Of a stretch of 64,000 nt of DNA, positions 42,496-51,735 are shown piece by piece. The DNA is from Rhodocyclus tenuis. Lineage in GTDB: Bacteria; Pseudomonadota; Gammaproteobacteria; Burkholderiales; Rhodocyclaceae. The stretch covers positions 372,001 to 436,000 of the forward strand of contig NZ_JACIGE010000002.1 in assembly GCF_014197755.1 (NCBI RefSeq), read 5' to 3'. The notes beneath the pieces are model-generated. The model saw only the letters and a program-made list of their open reading frames with translations. It searched no databases and had not been told where the DNA came from. Within the stretch, counting starts at the first letter, position 1. Every line of letters begins with the position of its first letter. A program made the translations under genes and the position numbers.

Positions 42496-43445
42496 ACAAG
42501 GGCCGGCCAAAACCCCGGCAAATCCTGCTCTCAAAAAGGGCCAACATCTTCTACCTGGAGCACGCGCGGGTGCTCCAGAAAGACGAACGCATCGTCTGGC
42601 TTACCGAAACCGGCGAGGATGTAGAGCAGTACTTCAACCTGCCGGAACGCAACACTGCCCTGCTATTGCTTGGCAAGGGCACCTCGATCACCGACGCTGC
42701 AATGCGAAGACTGGCCGAGTCGAACGTGCTGGTGGGTTTCTGCGGCAGTGGCGGCTCACCACTCTTTGCCGCAACCGAACCGGTATTCCTCACCCCGCAG
42801 AGCGAATACCGGCCGACCGAGTACATGCAGGCCTGGGTGCGCCACTGGATGGACGAAACGCAGCGGCTGGAACTGGCCAAAGCACTGATCGCCGAACGAA
42901 TCGCGCTCACCGGCAAGGCATGGGCCAGGAATAGCGAGCTGCTGCAAAGAAAGATCGAGATCCCTGCGGTCGCCATCGACAAATTCCGCCAGCGCAGTGC
43001 TGGAGTGCCCGACACGCAGTCCCTGCTGCTGGCCGAAGCCGAATGGGCGCGCGCCCTCTACGCCAGCCTCTCCGCCGGCCACGGCCTCAACTTCACCCGC
43101 CAGGAGGGCGCCGGCGCCAAGGGCAGCAAAGAAGAGCGGGTGAATTCCTTCCTCGATCATGGCAATTACATCGCCTATGGCCTCGCCGCCGTCGCCCTCA
43201 ACGGTCTTGGCATCAGCTACGCTTTTCCCCTGCTGCATGGCAAAACCCGGCGTGGCGCACTGGTTTTCGACATCGCCGACCTGATCAAGGACGCCTATGT
43301 GATGCCTCTGGCCTTCACGTGCGGCGCCAACCCCCGCGTCAAGGACAACGCCTTCCGCGCCCTGCTCATCGAGACCCTCCAGGACGGCGACTCCCTTGAC
43401 TTCCTGTTTGACTTCGTCAAACGGCTCTGCGAAAAAACTCTTTAA
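42492..43445 (+). CDS. cas1: Cas1f, spacer-acquisition integrase
   Basis: The 317-residue protein has the type I-F Cas1 features: ILLSKRANIFYLEHARV at the N-terminus and likely metal ligands Glu (AEAEW), His (PLLHGKTRRG) and Asp (FDIADLIKD). With the Cas2 domain of Cas2-3 it integrates new spacers. It is the last gene of the operon and lies next to the leader, whereas cas1 normally starts I-F operons beside cas2-3. Confidence 0.95.
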   Translation: MNKGRPKPRQILLSKRANIFYLEHARVLQKDERIVWLTETGEDVEQYFNLPERNTALLLLGKGTSITDAAMRRLAESNVLVGFCGSGGSPLFAATEPVFLTPQSEYRPTEYMQAWVRHWMDETQRLELAKALIAERIALTGKAWARNSELLQRKIEIPAVAIDKFRQRSAGVPDTQSLLLAEAEWARALYASLSAGHGLNFTRQEGAGAKGSKEERVNSFLDHGNYIAYGLAAVALNGLGISYAFPLLHGKTRRGALVFDIADLIKDAYVMPLAFTCGANPRVKDNAFRALLIETLQDGDSLDFLFDFVKRLCEKTL

Positions 43446-43542
43446 TATCAATATTTTGAGAACCCCCTGAAACGACGAAGTCTGAAGCACGAATCTCAGG
43501 GGAACTCATTGTTTAAATGAATGGTTTCTGGCCATTCATCCA
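43446..43542 (+). promoter_or_regulatory. CRISPR leader with IHF-like site
   Basis: Immediately after the cas1 stop, TATCAATATTTTG (43446-43458) matches the IHF consensus WATCAANNNNTTR fully. Two inverted repeats follow: CCCCTGA/TCAGGGG (43464-43470 and 43496-43502) and ATGAATGG/CCATTCAT (43517-43524 and 43532-43539). The second ends three bases before the first repeat. IHF bends leader DNA during I-F spacer integration. Confidence 0.7.
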
Positions 43543-46500
43543 GTTTGCCGCCGTGCAGGCGGTTGAGAAGACAACGGTGAACGGATCGACTTCGATCAGT
43601 TCGTTTGCCGCCGTGCAGGCGGTTGAGAAGTTGAGTGTAATACAGGTCGAGTGCCTTATCGGGTTTGCCGCCGTGCAGGCGGTTGAGAAGACGCCGCTGA
43701 TGACAGCGGCAACAGTGACAGCGTTTGCCGCCGTGCAGGCGGTTGAGAAGGCGTCGCCGGCGCGGACCGCAGCGAAGCGAGGGTTTGCCGCCGTGCAGGC
43801 GGTTGAGAAGGAGCAGAGAAGCGACTTGCTGTTGGGGTAAAAGTTTGCCGCCGTGCAGGCGGTTGAGAAGACTTCACGGACTTGTCATAGGTGATTTCCA
43901 TTGTTTGCCGCCGTGCAGGCGGTTGAGAAGTCGTTCTGCGCCGAGAATCCGAATTCTCCGATGTTTGCCGCCGTGCAGGCGGTTGAGAAGGAATGGCAAG
44001 GGGAGAACGCTCTACATAGGTCGTTTGCCGCCGTGCAGGCGGTTGAGAAGGTCGCGCGCGTACCAGCCTTCTTCGACGGCCAGTTTGCCGCCGTGCAGGC
44101 GGTTGAGAAGGCTTGATATCTACAGGTTGATTCGGCTTTCACGTTTGCCGCCGTGCAGGCGGTTGAGAAGAGTTGCTGTTTGTCATGCACGAAATTGAAG
44201 GCGTTTGCCGCCGTGCAGGCGGTTGAGAAGCATCGCTGCCCTACTCTTCCTGCTGATCTACTGTTTGCCGCCGTGCAGGCGGTTGAGAAGGATCAGGATC
44301 AGCTCGTCACGACCAACAGAAAGTTTGCCGCCGTGCAGGCGGTTGAGAAGATTCCCATCAGCAGGTCGGGCGCGTAGATCGAGTTTGCCGCCGTGCAGGC
44401 GGTTGAGAAGTGTAGCGTTTTTCGTTCTCGGTGCGCCCGGCTGTTTGCCGCCGTGCAGGCGGTTGAGAAGTTGCGGTATTCCTGATGGGTAAAGCGCGCG
44501 TCGTTTGCCGCCGTGCAGGCGGTTGAGAAGGCGCGCCGGCAGGAGGTGATCGACAAGGCCGTGTTTGCCGCCGTGCAGGCGGTTGAGAAGCTCAAGCATG
44601 ACGACAACGGAACCCTGACGCTGTTTGCCGCCGTGCAGGCGGTTGAGAAGAGCGCGCGGCGGAGTTCTTCAGGTCCCTGGTGGTTTGCCGCCGTGCAGGC
44701 GGTTGAGAAGTCACCGCCTTCATTGCCGACGCAGACCTTTTCGTTTGCCGCCGTGCAGGCGGTTGAGAAGCTGAAATCCTCACCCGGTCCCCTTCGGGGC
44801 TGGTTTGCCGCCGTGCAGGCGGTTGAGAAGATCGGGAGCTTTTGCCCGATCCGACGAACCATGTTTGCCGCCGTGCAGGCGGTTGAGAAGACGTGCAGAT
44901 GTTCGCTCGAAGCGAACTCTCCGTTTGCCGCCGTGCAGGCGGTTGAGAAGGATTTGACCGGGCGTTTCTGCGACCGCCGCTGGTTTGCCGCCGTGCAGGC
45001 GGTTGAGAAGGTGGCGCGTGGTCTGCACGCTCGTCGAGAAGAGTTTGCCGCCGTGCAGGCGGTTGAGAAGTCGGCGAGCTTGCCCGCCAGATCGTCGATG
45101 TCGTTTGCCGCCGTGCAGGCGGTTGAGAAGTTTTGCCAGAAGGCGAAGTCAAGGAACGTGTTGTTTGCCGCCGTGCAGGCGGTTGAGAAGATGCGCAGGA
45201 AGCGGCTCTGATCCCACACGGGGTTTGCCGCCGTGCAGGCGGTTGAGAAGATCCGCGAAGGAAAGTCACGGCCAGCGGCTACGTTTGCCGCCGTGCAGGC
45301 GGTTGAGAAGGAGATGATGGCGAAGCGCCATGCCGAGCTGCTGTTTGCCGCCGTGCAGGCGGTTGAGAAGTGCATGTGAATCACGCAGGAAGAAGTTAGC
45401 AGGTTTGCCGCCGTGCAGGCGGTTGAGAAGAGTTGGAGGCGCTGGCAACGTCGAGGCGGGCGGTTTGCCGCCGTGCAGGCGGTTGAGAAGGATGAGCAAC
45501 ACATCGCCAGAGACGACGGCGAGTTTGCCGCCGTGCAGGCGGTTGAGAAGAGGACGGCGCCGCGAAGACGACGCCGACCACAGTTTGCCGCCGTGCAGGC
45601 GGTTGAGAAGTCGGCCGCGCCGCGCTTGCGCTTGCCGAACAGGTTTGCCGCCGTGCAGGCGGTTGAGAAGTACCTGACAGGTAAGGCCCAGGGACAGATT
45701 CTGTTTGCCGCCGTGCAGGCGGTTGAGAAGCCGGTCGGCCGCGCGGCCGTTGTTGTAGCCGCGTTTGCCGCCGTGCAGGCGGTTGAGAAGGCGCGCGGCG
45801 GCCCAGCCGCGCAGCTGTTGTTGTTTGCCGCCGTGCAGGCGGTTGAGAAGTTGCGCAGCGGCGGCGTCTGCTGCGTCGGCCGGTTTGCCGCCGTGCAGGC
45901 GGTTGAGAAGGATTCTGCGGGCGTCTTCTTCTGGGTCGCCTTGTTTGCCGCCGTGCAGGCGGTTGAGAAGACTGACACGCTGCCGGCGCCGGCCATGAAT
46001 CGGTTTGCCGCCGTGCAGGCGGTTGAGAAGTTGATGTAGCCGGCCGGCGGCGTGATCGTCGGGTTTGCCGCCGTGCAGGCGGTTGAGAAGATTATCGCAA
46101 GCGGTTGTTTTCGCTTGGGCGTGTTTGCCGCCGTGCAGGCGGTTGAGAAGCTGGTCGAAGACGGAAAACGGAATCGCGGCCAGTTTGCCGCCGTGCAGGC
46201 GGTTGAGAAGTCGTCGCCGATCTGGGCTGATGCGTCCCGGTCGTTTGCCGCCGTGCAGGCGGTTGAGAAGTCCTCGCAGACGATCTCCCAGCGATAGCTG
46301 GCGTTTGCCGCCGTGCAGGCGGTTGAGAAGACGCCGCCAGCGAGCGCAGCGTGTCGGTGGCCGTTTGCCGCCGTGCAGGCGGTTGAGAAGTCCTTGGCCT
46401 CGCCGAAAAACTCGCCGAAGCTGTTTGCCGCCGTGTAGGCGGTTGAGAAGAAGCGCGAATGGCCGCGTCTGCAGCGTCTGGTGTTTGCCGCCGTGCAGGC

Positions 46501-46931
46501 GGTTGAGAAGATCTGCGCAGCCTTCAGCGCCTTGCCGTATCCGTTTGCCGCCGTGCAGGCGGTTGAGAAGCGACTCGTACCGGCTGCCGCCAGACTGCGT
46601 GAGTTTGCCGCCGTGCAGGCGGTTGAGAAGTTTCCGGCTCGTCTGGATCAAAGTTTTCGCTCGTTTGCCGCCGTGCGGGCGGTTGAGAAGCATGCGTCGA
46701 GGATGGCTTGTTTCTTGGCGCTGTTTGCCGCCGTGCAGGCGGTTGAGAAGAGCTACCGCAAGGCATGCATGCGGATGTGGCGGTTTGCCGCCGTGCAGGC
46801 GGTTGAGAAGTTCGGCGATGCCACGCAGCTTGGCCAGCTCGGCGTTTGCCGCCGTGCAGGCGGTTGAGAAGACTGCGGAGTTGAAGGTTTGCGCTCGTCT
46901 TCTGTTTGCCGCCGTGTAGCTTTGAGAGGGC
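43543..46931 (+). CRISPR. Type I-F CRISPR array, 57 repeats and 56 spacers
   Basis: The 28-nt repeat begins GTTTGCCGCC and ends GGCGGTTGAGAAG, with a CCGCC-GTGCA-GGCGG hairpin and an 8-nt 5' handle TTGAGAAG. Spacers are 32 nt at a strict 60-nt period; the next-to-last is 33 nt. Repeats are identical except at 46423 (C to T in the loop), 46663 (A to G in the loop) and the degenerate last unit (46904-46931). Decay at this end and the leader at the other give the orientation: newest spacers near 43571. Open frames running through the array are artefacts of the 60-nt period. Confidence 0.98.
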
Positions 46932-47116
46932 TATCGTTCCACCCCGCTCCATCAGCAACCACCGCTTCAGCGCGCTTGCCAGTCAGTAACGAGAGATATT
47001 CGGGCGGGCTGTTTACGTAGTTAAGCTCCCAGTGCTTCCTCACAGCCTTGCCCGCCCGCACCATTTGCCGGAAGCTGCGAACTTCGCTTGACTTCGAGTG
47101 CACTCAAAGCCCCACC
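46932..47116. other. Array-distal flank and merR upstream region
   Basis: On the minus strand this stretch encodes a protein-like fragment (AVRKHWELNYVNSPPEYLSL) that runs into the degenerate last repeat. It may be a remnant of a gene displaced by the array. Near the right end an 18-bp imperfect palindrome (47092-47109, core GAGTGCACTC) overlaps a TTGACT hexamer and lies eight bases before the MerR start, so it is probably the MerR operator. Confidence 0.45.
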
Positions 47117-47548
47117 ATGCCGGACGTGACCAACAACGCCATCTCCATCGGAGAGCTTTCGCGCCTGAGCGGGCTTTCCACGCACACCCTGCGCTTCTAC
47201 GAAGCCGAGGGCATCCTGCAGCCTGCCGGGCGCAACTCGGGCGGGCATCGGCAGTACCACCCGGCCGATGTGCTCTGGCTTGAGTTCGTGCTCCGGCTCA
47301 AGCAGACCGGGATGCCGCTGGCCGAGATCAGGCAGTACGCGGCGCTCAGGGCGCAAGGCGAGACGACGTTGCAGGCGCGGCTGGCGATGCTCAAGCTCCA
47401 TCGCGAACGCTTGGCCACCAGGATCGAAGAGCTTTCGACATGCGCCAGCGTTCTCGACGACAAGATCGGCATTTACCGGAAGATGATCACCGAGAGCGGG
47501 GCGCCAGCAGACGAGGCAGTCCATGCAACCGACCCACAATCCCCTTGA
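47117..47548 (+). CDS. MerR-family transcriptional regulator
   Basis: The 143-residue protein has the MerR winged helix (SIGELSRLSGLSTHTLRFYEAEGIL...GGHRQYHPADVLWLEFVLRLKQTGMPL) and a dimerisation coiled coil. It is of the small-effector NmlR/AdhR-like type; a Cys (STCASV) lies in the coiled coil. The ATG at 47117 follows the putative operator. It overlaps the next gene by 26 bases, so it probably controls that enzyme. Confidence 0.9.
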   Translation: MPDVTNNAISIGELSRLSGLSTHTLRFYEAEGILQPAGRNSGGHRQYHPADVLWLEFVLRLKQTGMPLAEIRQYAALRAQGETTLQARLAMLKLHRERLATRIEELSTCASVLDDKIGIYRKMITESGAPADEAVHATDPQSP

Positions 47549-47924
47549 ATCGACGCGCTACCGCCGCGGCTGGGACAAACTGCGCGAGATCGACGGCGAC
47601 GCCGGCGAGCGCGTCATCGAGTCGCTCGCCGACATCTCACCCGACTTCGCGCGCTACCTGATCGAGTTTCCCTTCGGCGACATCTACTCGCGGCCGCAGC
47701 TCGACCTCAAATCCAGAGAGATCGGTGTCGTCGCCGCGCTGACGGCGCTCGGCAACGCCGCGCCGCAGCTGAAAGTGCATATCCACGGCGCGCTCAATGT
47801 CGGCTGCACGCGCGATGAAATCGTCGAAATCATCATGCAGATGGCGATCTACGCGGGCTTTCCGGCGGCGCTCAACGGCCTGTTTGCGGCGAAGGAGGTA
47901 TTTGCCGAGCGGGATGCTGCCTGA
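47523..47924 (+). CDS. Carboxymuconolactone decarboxylase family protein
   Basis: The 133-residue protein matches the gamma-CMD pattern (SREIGVVAALTALGNAAPQLKVHIHGALNVGCTRDEIVEIIMQMAIYAGFPAALNG). A single Cys is present instead of the CxxC of AhpD, so it is a decarboxylase-like rather than a peroxidase-type member. Linkage to a MerR regulator is common and suggests an aldehyde or oxidative stress role; the substrate is unknown. Confidence 0.88.
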   Translation: MQPTHNPLESTRYRRGWDKLREIDGDAGERVIESLADISPDFARYLIEFPFGDIYSRPQLDLKSREIGVVAALTALGNAAPQLKVHIHGALNVGCTRDEIVEIIMQMAIYAGFPAALNGLFAAKEVFAERDAA

Positions 47925-48059
47925 CGCTGCCTGCTGCGCGACCTGCACGGCACAGGCGCCCAGCCCGGATTGGTAGCAACTGCGCGCGATCGCAAACCGC
48001 GATGATAAAATCATAGGCCGTGCATAATTCAATGCATATCCTCAGAACATGGAGATAAC

Positions 48060-48734
48060 GTGAACAAGAAGAAAGTCAGCGGCATCTGTTTGTCGGTATT
48101 GCTAGCAACACTTGCCGGATGTGCCACAGAAGATTCGCGCACCATCACTCCGCAACAGACCGTTTCTGCCGCTCGCCCGTACGTGGGTGTCCGCCAGCCG
48201 ATTTCTGTCGGCAAGTTCGACAACCGCTCCAGTTTCATGCGTGGTGTGTTCACCGATGGCGTTGACCGTCTGGGCAGTCAGGCCAAAACCATCCTTGTCT
48301 CCCACCTGCAGCAGACCAATCGCTTCTCCGTGCTCGATCGCGAGAACATGAGCGAAATCAAGCAGGAAGCAACAATCGCCAAGAAGCAGCAAGCGCTGAA
48401 GGGTGCGCGCTACGTGATCACTGGCGATGTGACCGAGTTCGGTCGCAAGGAAGTGGGTGACCATCAGCTGTTCGGCATTCTCGGCCGCGGCAAGCAACAG
48501 GTCGCCTACGCCAAGGTGACCTTGAATGTTGTCGATGTCGACACTTCGGAAGTCATCTACTCGACGGCAGGGGCCGGAGAGTATTCGCTGTCCAATCGCG
48601 AAGTGATCGGTTTTGGCGGCACCGCCAGTTACGACTCGACGCTTAACGGCAAGGTGCTCGACCTCGCCATCCGGCAAGCGGTCGACGGCCTGGTGACCGG
48701 CGTAGAAGCTGGCGCATGGCGTCCCGCCAACTGA
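48060..48734 (+). CDS. CsgG/HfaB-family lipoprotein
   Basis: The 224-residue protein has a lipoprotein signal (VLLATLAGC) and the CsgG-type core (QPISVGKFDNRS, TILVSHLQQTNRFSVLDREN, GARYVITGDVTEF). It is first of a three-lipoprotein operon found in many proteobacteria and thought to form an outer-membrane complex. GTG at 48060 follows GGAGA. A CATAAT box at about 48023 may be its -10. Confidence 0.87.
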   Translation: MNKKKVSGICLSVLLATLAGCATEDSRTITPQQTVSAARPYVGVRQPISVGKFDNRSSFMRGVFTDGVDRLGSQAKTILVSHLQQTNRFSVLDRENMSEIKQEATIAKKQQALKGARYVITGDVTEFGRKEVGDHQLFGILGRGKQQVAYAKVTLNVVDVDTSEVIYSTAGAGEYSLSNREVIGFGGTASYDSTLNGKVLDLAIRQAVDGLVTGVEAGAWRPAN

Positions 48735-48750
48735 TTTTCAAGGGATAAGC

Positions 48751-49116
48751 ATGTCGCAAAGACACTCAATGCGTGGGCTGATGCTGCTCGCCGGCCTGGC
48801 CGTGGCGACACTGTCGGGTTGTGCAACGCGGTCGCAAGCTCTCTATCACTGGGGCGATTTCGAGGCCCAGCAGTATTCGTACTTCAAGGGCGATAAGGGG
48901 CCGGAAGACGGTATCCAGAGTCTGGAAAAAATCCGCGAGGAAGCAAAAGCGAAGGGAAAGCCGGTGCCGCCGGGGATGCAGGCGCATCTTGGCTTGCTCT
49001 ACGGGCAGACCGGCAGGACCGATCTGCTTGAGCAGAACCTGCAGGGAGAACGGCAGCAGTTCCCGGAAAGCGCGGCCTATGTCGATTTCCTGCTGAAACC
49101 GAAGAAACCCGAATAG
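48751..49116 (+). CDS. DUF4810 lipoprotein
   Basis: The 121-residue protein has a lipobox (VATLSGC) and the family core (LYHWGDFEAQQYSYFKGDKGPEDGIQSLEKI). It is the standard middle partner between CsgG-like and GNA1162-like proteins. GGGATAAG precedes the ATG. The exact function is unknown. Confidence 0.87.
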   Translation: MSQRHSMRGLMLLAGLAVATLSGCATRSQALYHWGDFEAQQYSYFKGDKGPEDGIQSLEKIREEAKAKGKPVPPGMQAHLGLLYGQTGRTDLLEQNLQGERQQFPESAAYVDFLLKPKKPE

Positions 49117-49129
49117 AAAAGCGATCCCG

Positions 49130-49810
49130 ATGAAAGCAAATCGTACCCATGCACTGCTCAGCGCAGCCTCGCTTGCTGCCGCATTGCTCCTCGGCGGCTG
49201 CGCAACCCCGAAGTCCTATGACTACACGGCATTCAAGGAAGCGCGCCCGGCCTCAATCCTCGTCCTGCCGCCGCTGAACAGTTCGCCAGATATCAAGGCC
49301 ACGTACAGCATGATGTCCCAGGCGACCGCTCCTCTCGCCGAGTCCGGCTACTACGTTTTCCCGGTGACCCTGGTCGACGAAACGTTCAAGCAGAACGGCA
49401 TGACCTCGCCTGCGGACATTCATGAAATCCCCACCACCAAGCTGCGCCAGATTTTCGGGGCCGACGCCGCGCTCTACATCAACGTCAAACAGTACGGAAC
49501 ATCGTACGCCGTCATTTCAAGCGAGACGCGTGTCACGGCGGAAGGCAAACTCGTCGACCTGCGCACTGGCAAGACGCTATGGTCAGGAATGGCAACAGCG
49601 TCGAGCGCCGAAGGCGACAGCAACAATGGCGGTCTGGTCGGCATGCTGGTCAAGGCGGCGATCCGCCAGATTGCCGAGACGGTGAGCAACCAGGGTCATG
49701 TCATCGCGGGGCAGACCAGCGCTCGTCTTCTCAGCGCCGGTCGCCCGAATGGCATTCTGTACGGGCCGCGGTCGCCGATGTATCTCAAGGAGGGAGTGCC
49801 GGCGCAGTAA
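49130..49810 (+). CDS. GNA1162-family lipoprotein (DUF799)
   Basis: The 226-residue protein has a signal peptide with lipobox (LLLGGC) and the DUF799 pattern (RPASILVLPPLNSSPDIKATYS...LVDETFKQNGMTSPADIHEIP...FGADAALYINVKQYG). Neisseria GNA1162 is structurally related to TolB-like domains. It is likely a periplasm-facing partner of the two upstream lipoproteins. The operon ends at the terminator behind it. Confidence 0.88.
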   Translation: MKANRTHALLSAASLAAALLLGGCATPKSYDYTAFKEARPASILVLPPLNSSPDIKATYSMMSQATAPLAESGYYVFPVTLVDETFKQNGMTSPADIHEIPTTKLRQIFGADAALYINVKQYGTSYAVISSETRVTAEGKLVDLRTGKTLWSGMATASSAEGDSNNGGLVGMLVKAAIRQIAETVSNQGHVIAGQTSARLLSAGRPNGILYGPRSPMYLKEGVPAQ

Positions 49811-49850
49811 GCCGCACAAACTCCGGTAAAACACTCCGGACGTTCTTGAT

Positions 49851-49875
49851 AAAGGCAGCGCGACGCGCTGCCTTT
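49851..49875 (+). terminator. Terminator of the lipoprotein operon
   Basis: A 12-bp perfect stem AAAGGCAGCGCG with its complement around one base is followed by ATCATTT. It lies 40 bases after the GNA1162-like stop. Confidence 0.85.
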
Positions 49876-49937
49876 ATCATTTGCCGTGCGCCGCGAACGC
49901 AGCGTCCCGAAGCCCCCTTAGCGGCGCGCGAAAACGC

Positions 49938-50897
49938 TCACCGGCTCGGTGTGATGCGTTCGCCGACCAGAGCCTGCCGCGTCACCTTGCTTTCCAGTTG
50001 CTGCAACCACCATTGCAGCGCCTTGCCGCGCACGGCTTCGGGCGTCTTGCGCCAAGCGTAGGCGACGTGCACGACGCGTTCGGCACGTTCAACGCGCTTT
50101 TCCACCAGCCGGCCGCTCTCGATGTACGGGCGCGCCAGGCATTCGGGCAAAAAGCCGGCGCCGAGGCCGCGTAGCTGCGCCTGCAGTTTGTCCGGCATGC
50201 CTGGAACGGTGAGCACTTCCTGCCCGGCGAGCAAGCCGAGCGTGAGGCCGCCGCCGCGCGGCACCGAGTCGGCGACGGCAACGGCGCGGTGCTGGCCGAG
50301 CACATCGTCCGAAAGCGGTTCGGGCGCGTGTGCCAGCGGGTGGTGCGGCGCCACGGCGAAGACAAAGCGCAGGCTGCCGAGCGGGCGCGTCTGCAGACTG
50401 ACCACCGTGCTCGCCTCGGCGACGACGCCGAGCGCCAGATCGGCCTGGCCCGAGCTGAGCGCGGCGAGCGTGCCGGACAACGTTTCGTCGCGCAGGCGCA
50501 GGCGCGTCGGCGGTTTCAGCGCGAAGAACTGTTCGCACAGTTCGAACACGGTCCTGCGGTCGATGATGCCGTCGAGCGCCAGCGTGAATTGCGACTCCCA
50601 GCCGGTGGCAACGCGGCGCACGCGGTTGGCGATGGCGTCGACTTCGGCGAGCAGGCGCGCGCCCTCGCGCAGCAGTTCGTGGCCGGCGGCGGTAAGGCTC
50701 GCCTGGCGCGAACTGCGGTCGAAGAGCAGCACGTCGAGTGCGTCTTCGATCTGGCGCACGCGATAACCGAGCGCGCTCGGCACCATGCCGGCGGCGCGGG
50801 CGGCGGCGGCAAAGCTGCCGGCATCGGCAATCCCCTGCAGCAGGGCCAGTGAATCCGGCGTCAGCACGTCGCGCGGAGAGGCTGCGTTTTTGCTCAT
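49938..50897 (-). CDS. LysR-family transcriptional regulator
   Basis: The 319-residue protein has an N-terminal LysR HTH (SLALLQGIADAGSFAAAARAAGMVPSALGYRVRQIEDALDVLLFDRSSR) and a periplasmic-binding-like effector domain. It is divergent from the pirin and flavodoxin genes, which it most likely regulates. The start at 50897 is preceded by GGTGAG; ATG at 50909 is an alternative. Confidence 0.9.
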   Translation of the reverse strand: MSKNAASPRDVLTPDSLALLQGIADAGSFAAAARAAGMVPSALGYRVRQIEDALDVLLFDRSSRQASLTAAGHELLREGARLLAEVDAIANRVRRVATGWESQFTLALDGIIDRRTVFELCEQFFALKPPTRLRLRDETLSGTLAALSSGQADLALGVVAEASTVVSLQTRPLGSLRFVFAVAPHHPLAHAPEPLSDDVLGQHRAVAVADSVPRGGGLTLGLLAGQEVLTVPGMPDKLQAQLRGLGAGFLPECLARPYIESGRLVEKRVERAERVVHVAYAWRKTPEAVRGKALQWWLQQLESKVTRQALVGERITPSR

Positions 50898-51000
50898 TGG
50901 CTCACCCATCGTGCAAATTTTTTGCATGATGACAGCAAAGCCGCTGCACCGCACGCGTGGCGCGCACTCCTATAGTGGAGTCCAGCAAAGGAGAGCCACC

Positions 51001-51702
51001 ATGATCAACATTCGCAAATCGCAGGAACGCGGCCACGCCGACCACGGCTGGTTGAAGAGCAAGCATTCGTTCTCGTTCGCCGGCTATTACGACCCCGCGC
51101 ACATGGGCTGGGGCAACCTGCGCGTGATCAACGAAGACTGGATCGCCGCCGGCAAGGGCTTCGGCACGCACGGTCACCGCGACATGGAGATCGTCACCTA
51201 CGTGCTCAGCGGCGAGCTGGCGCACCAGGACAGCATGGGCAACGGCACCAGCATCCCGCCCGGCGACGTGCAGCGCATGAGCGCCGGCCGCGGCGTGATG
51301 CACAGCGAGTTCAACCACGCCACCGATTCAGAGACACATCTGCTGCAGATCTGGATCGATCCCTCGCGCCTCGGTATTTCGCCCGGTTACGAGCAGAAGA
51401 CGATTCCCGCCGCCGACAAGCGCGGGCGCCTGCGCCGCGTTGCCTCGCCCGACGGCGCTGACAACTCGGTGACGATCACCGCTGACGCCACGCTCTACGC
51501 CGGCCTGTTCGACGGCGACGAGTCGGCAACGCTGGCGCTAGACCCGGCGCGCAAGGCCTACGTGCATCTGGTGCGCGGCACGCTCGTCGTCAACGGACAG
51601 ACGCTGCACGCCGGCGACGCCGCGCTGCTGGCCGAAGAAAGCAGCCTGCAACTGAGCAAGGGCAGCGACGCCGAAGTGCTCGTTTTCGACCTCGCCGCCT
51701 GA
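51001..51702 (+). CDS. Pirin-family bicupin (YhhW-like)
   Basis: The 233-residue protein has the pirin N-terminal cupin with metal-binding histidines (GFGTHGHRDMEIVTYVLSGELAHQDS...GVMHSEFNH) and a degenerate second cupin. YhhW-like proteins show quercetinase activity. With the downstream flavodoxin it forms a likely quinone/redox-stress operon under the divergent LysR regulator. AAAGGAGAG precedes the ATG. Confidence 0.92.
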   Translation: MINIRKSQERGHADHGWLKSKHSFSFAGYYDPAHMGWGNLRVINEDWIAAGKGFGTHGHRDMEIVTYVLSGELAHQDSMGNGTSIPPGDVQRMSAGRGVMHSEFNHATDSETHLLQIWIDPSRLGISPGYEQKTIPAADKRGRLRRVASPDGADNSVTITADATLYAGLFDGDESATLALDPARKAYVHLVRGTLVVNGQTLHAGDAALLAEESSLQLSKGSDAEVLVFDLAA

Positions 51703-51735
51703 TTCACCCCCGAACCCAACAGAAGGAGCTTCACC

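Noticed and set aside
44299-46919. Long open frames through the CRISPR array on both strands
   Set aside because: The 60-nt period is a multiple of three and the repeat has no stop in these frames; the repeated FSTACTAAN, LLNRLHGGK and FAAVQAVEK blocks are only translated repeats.
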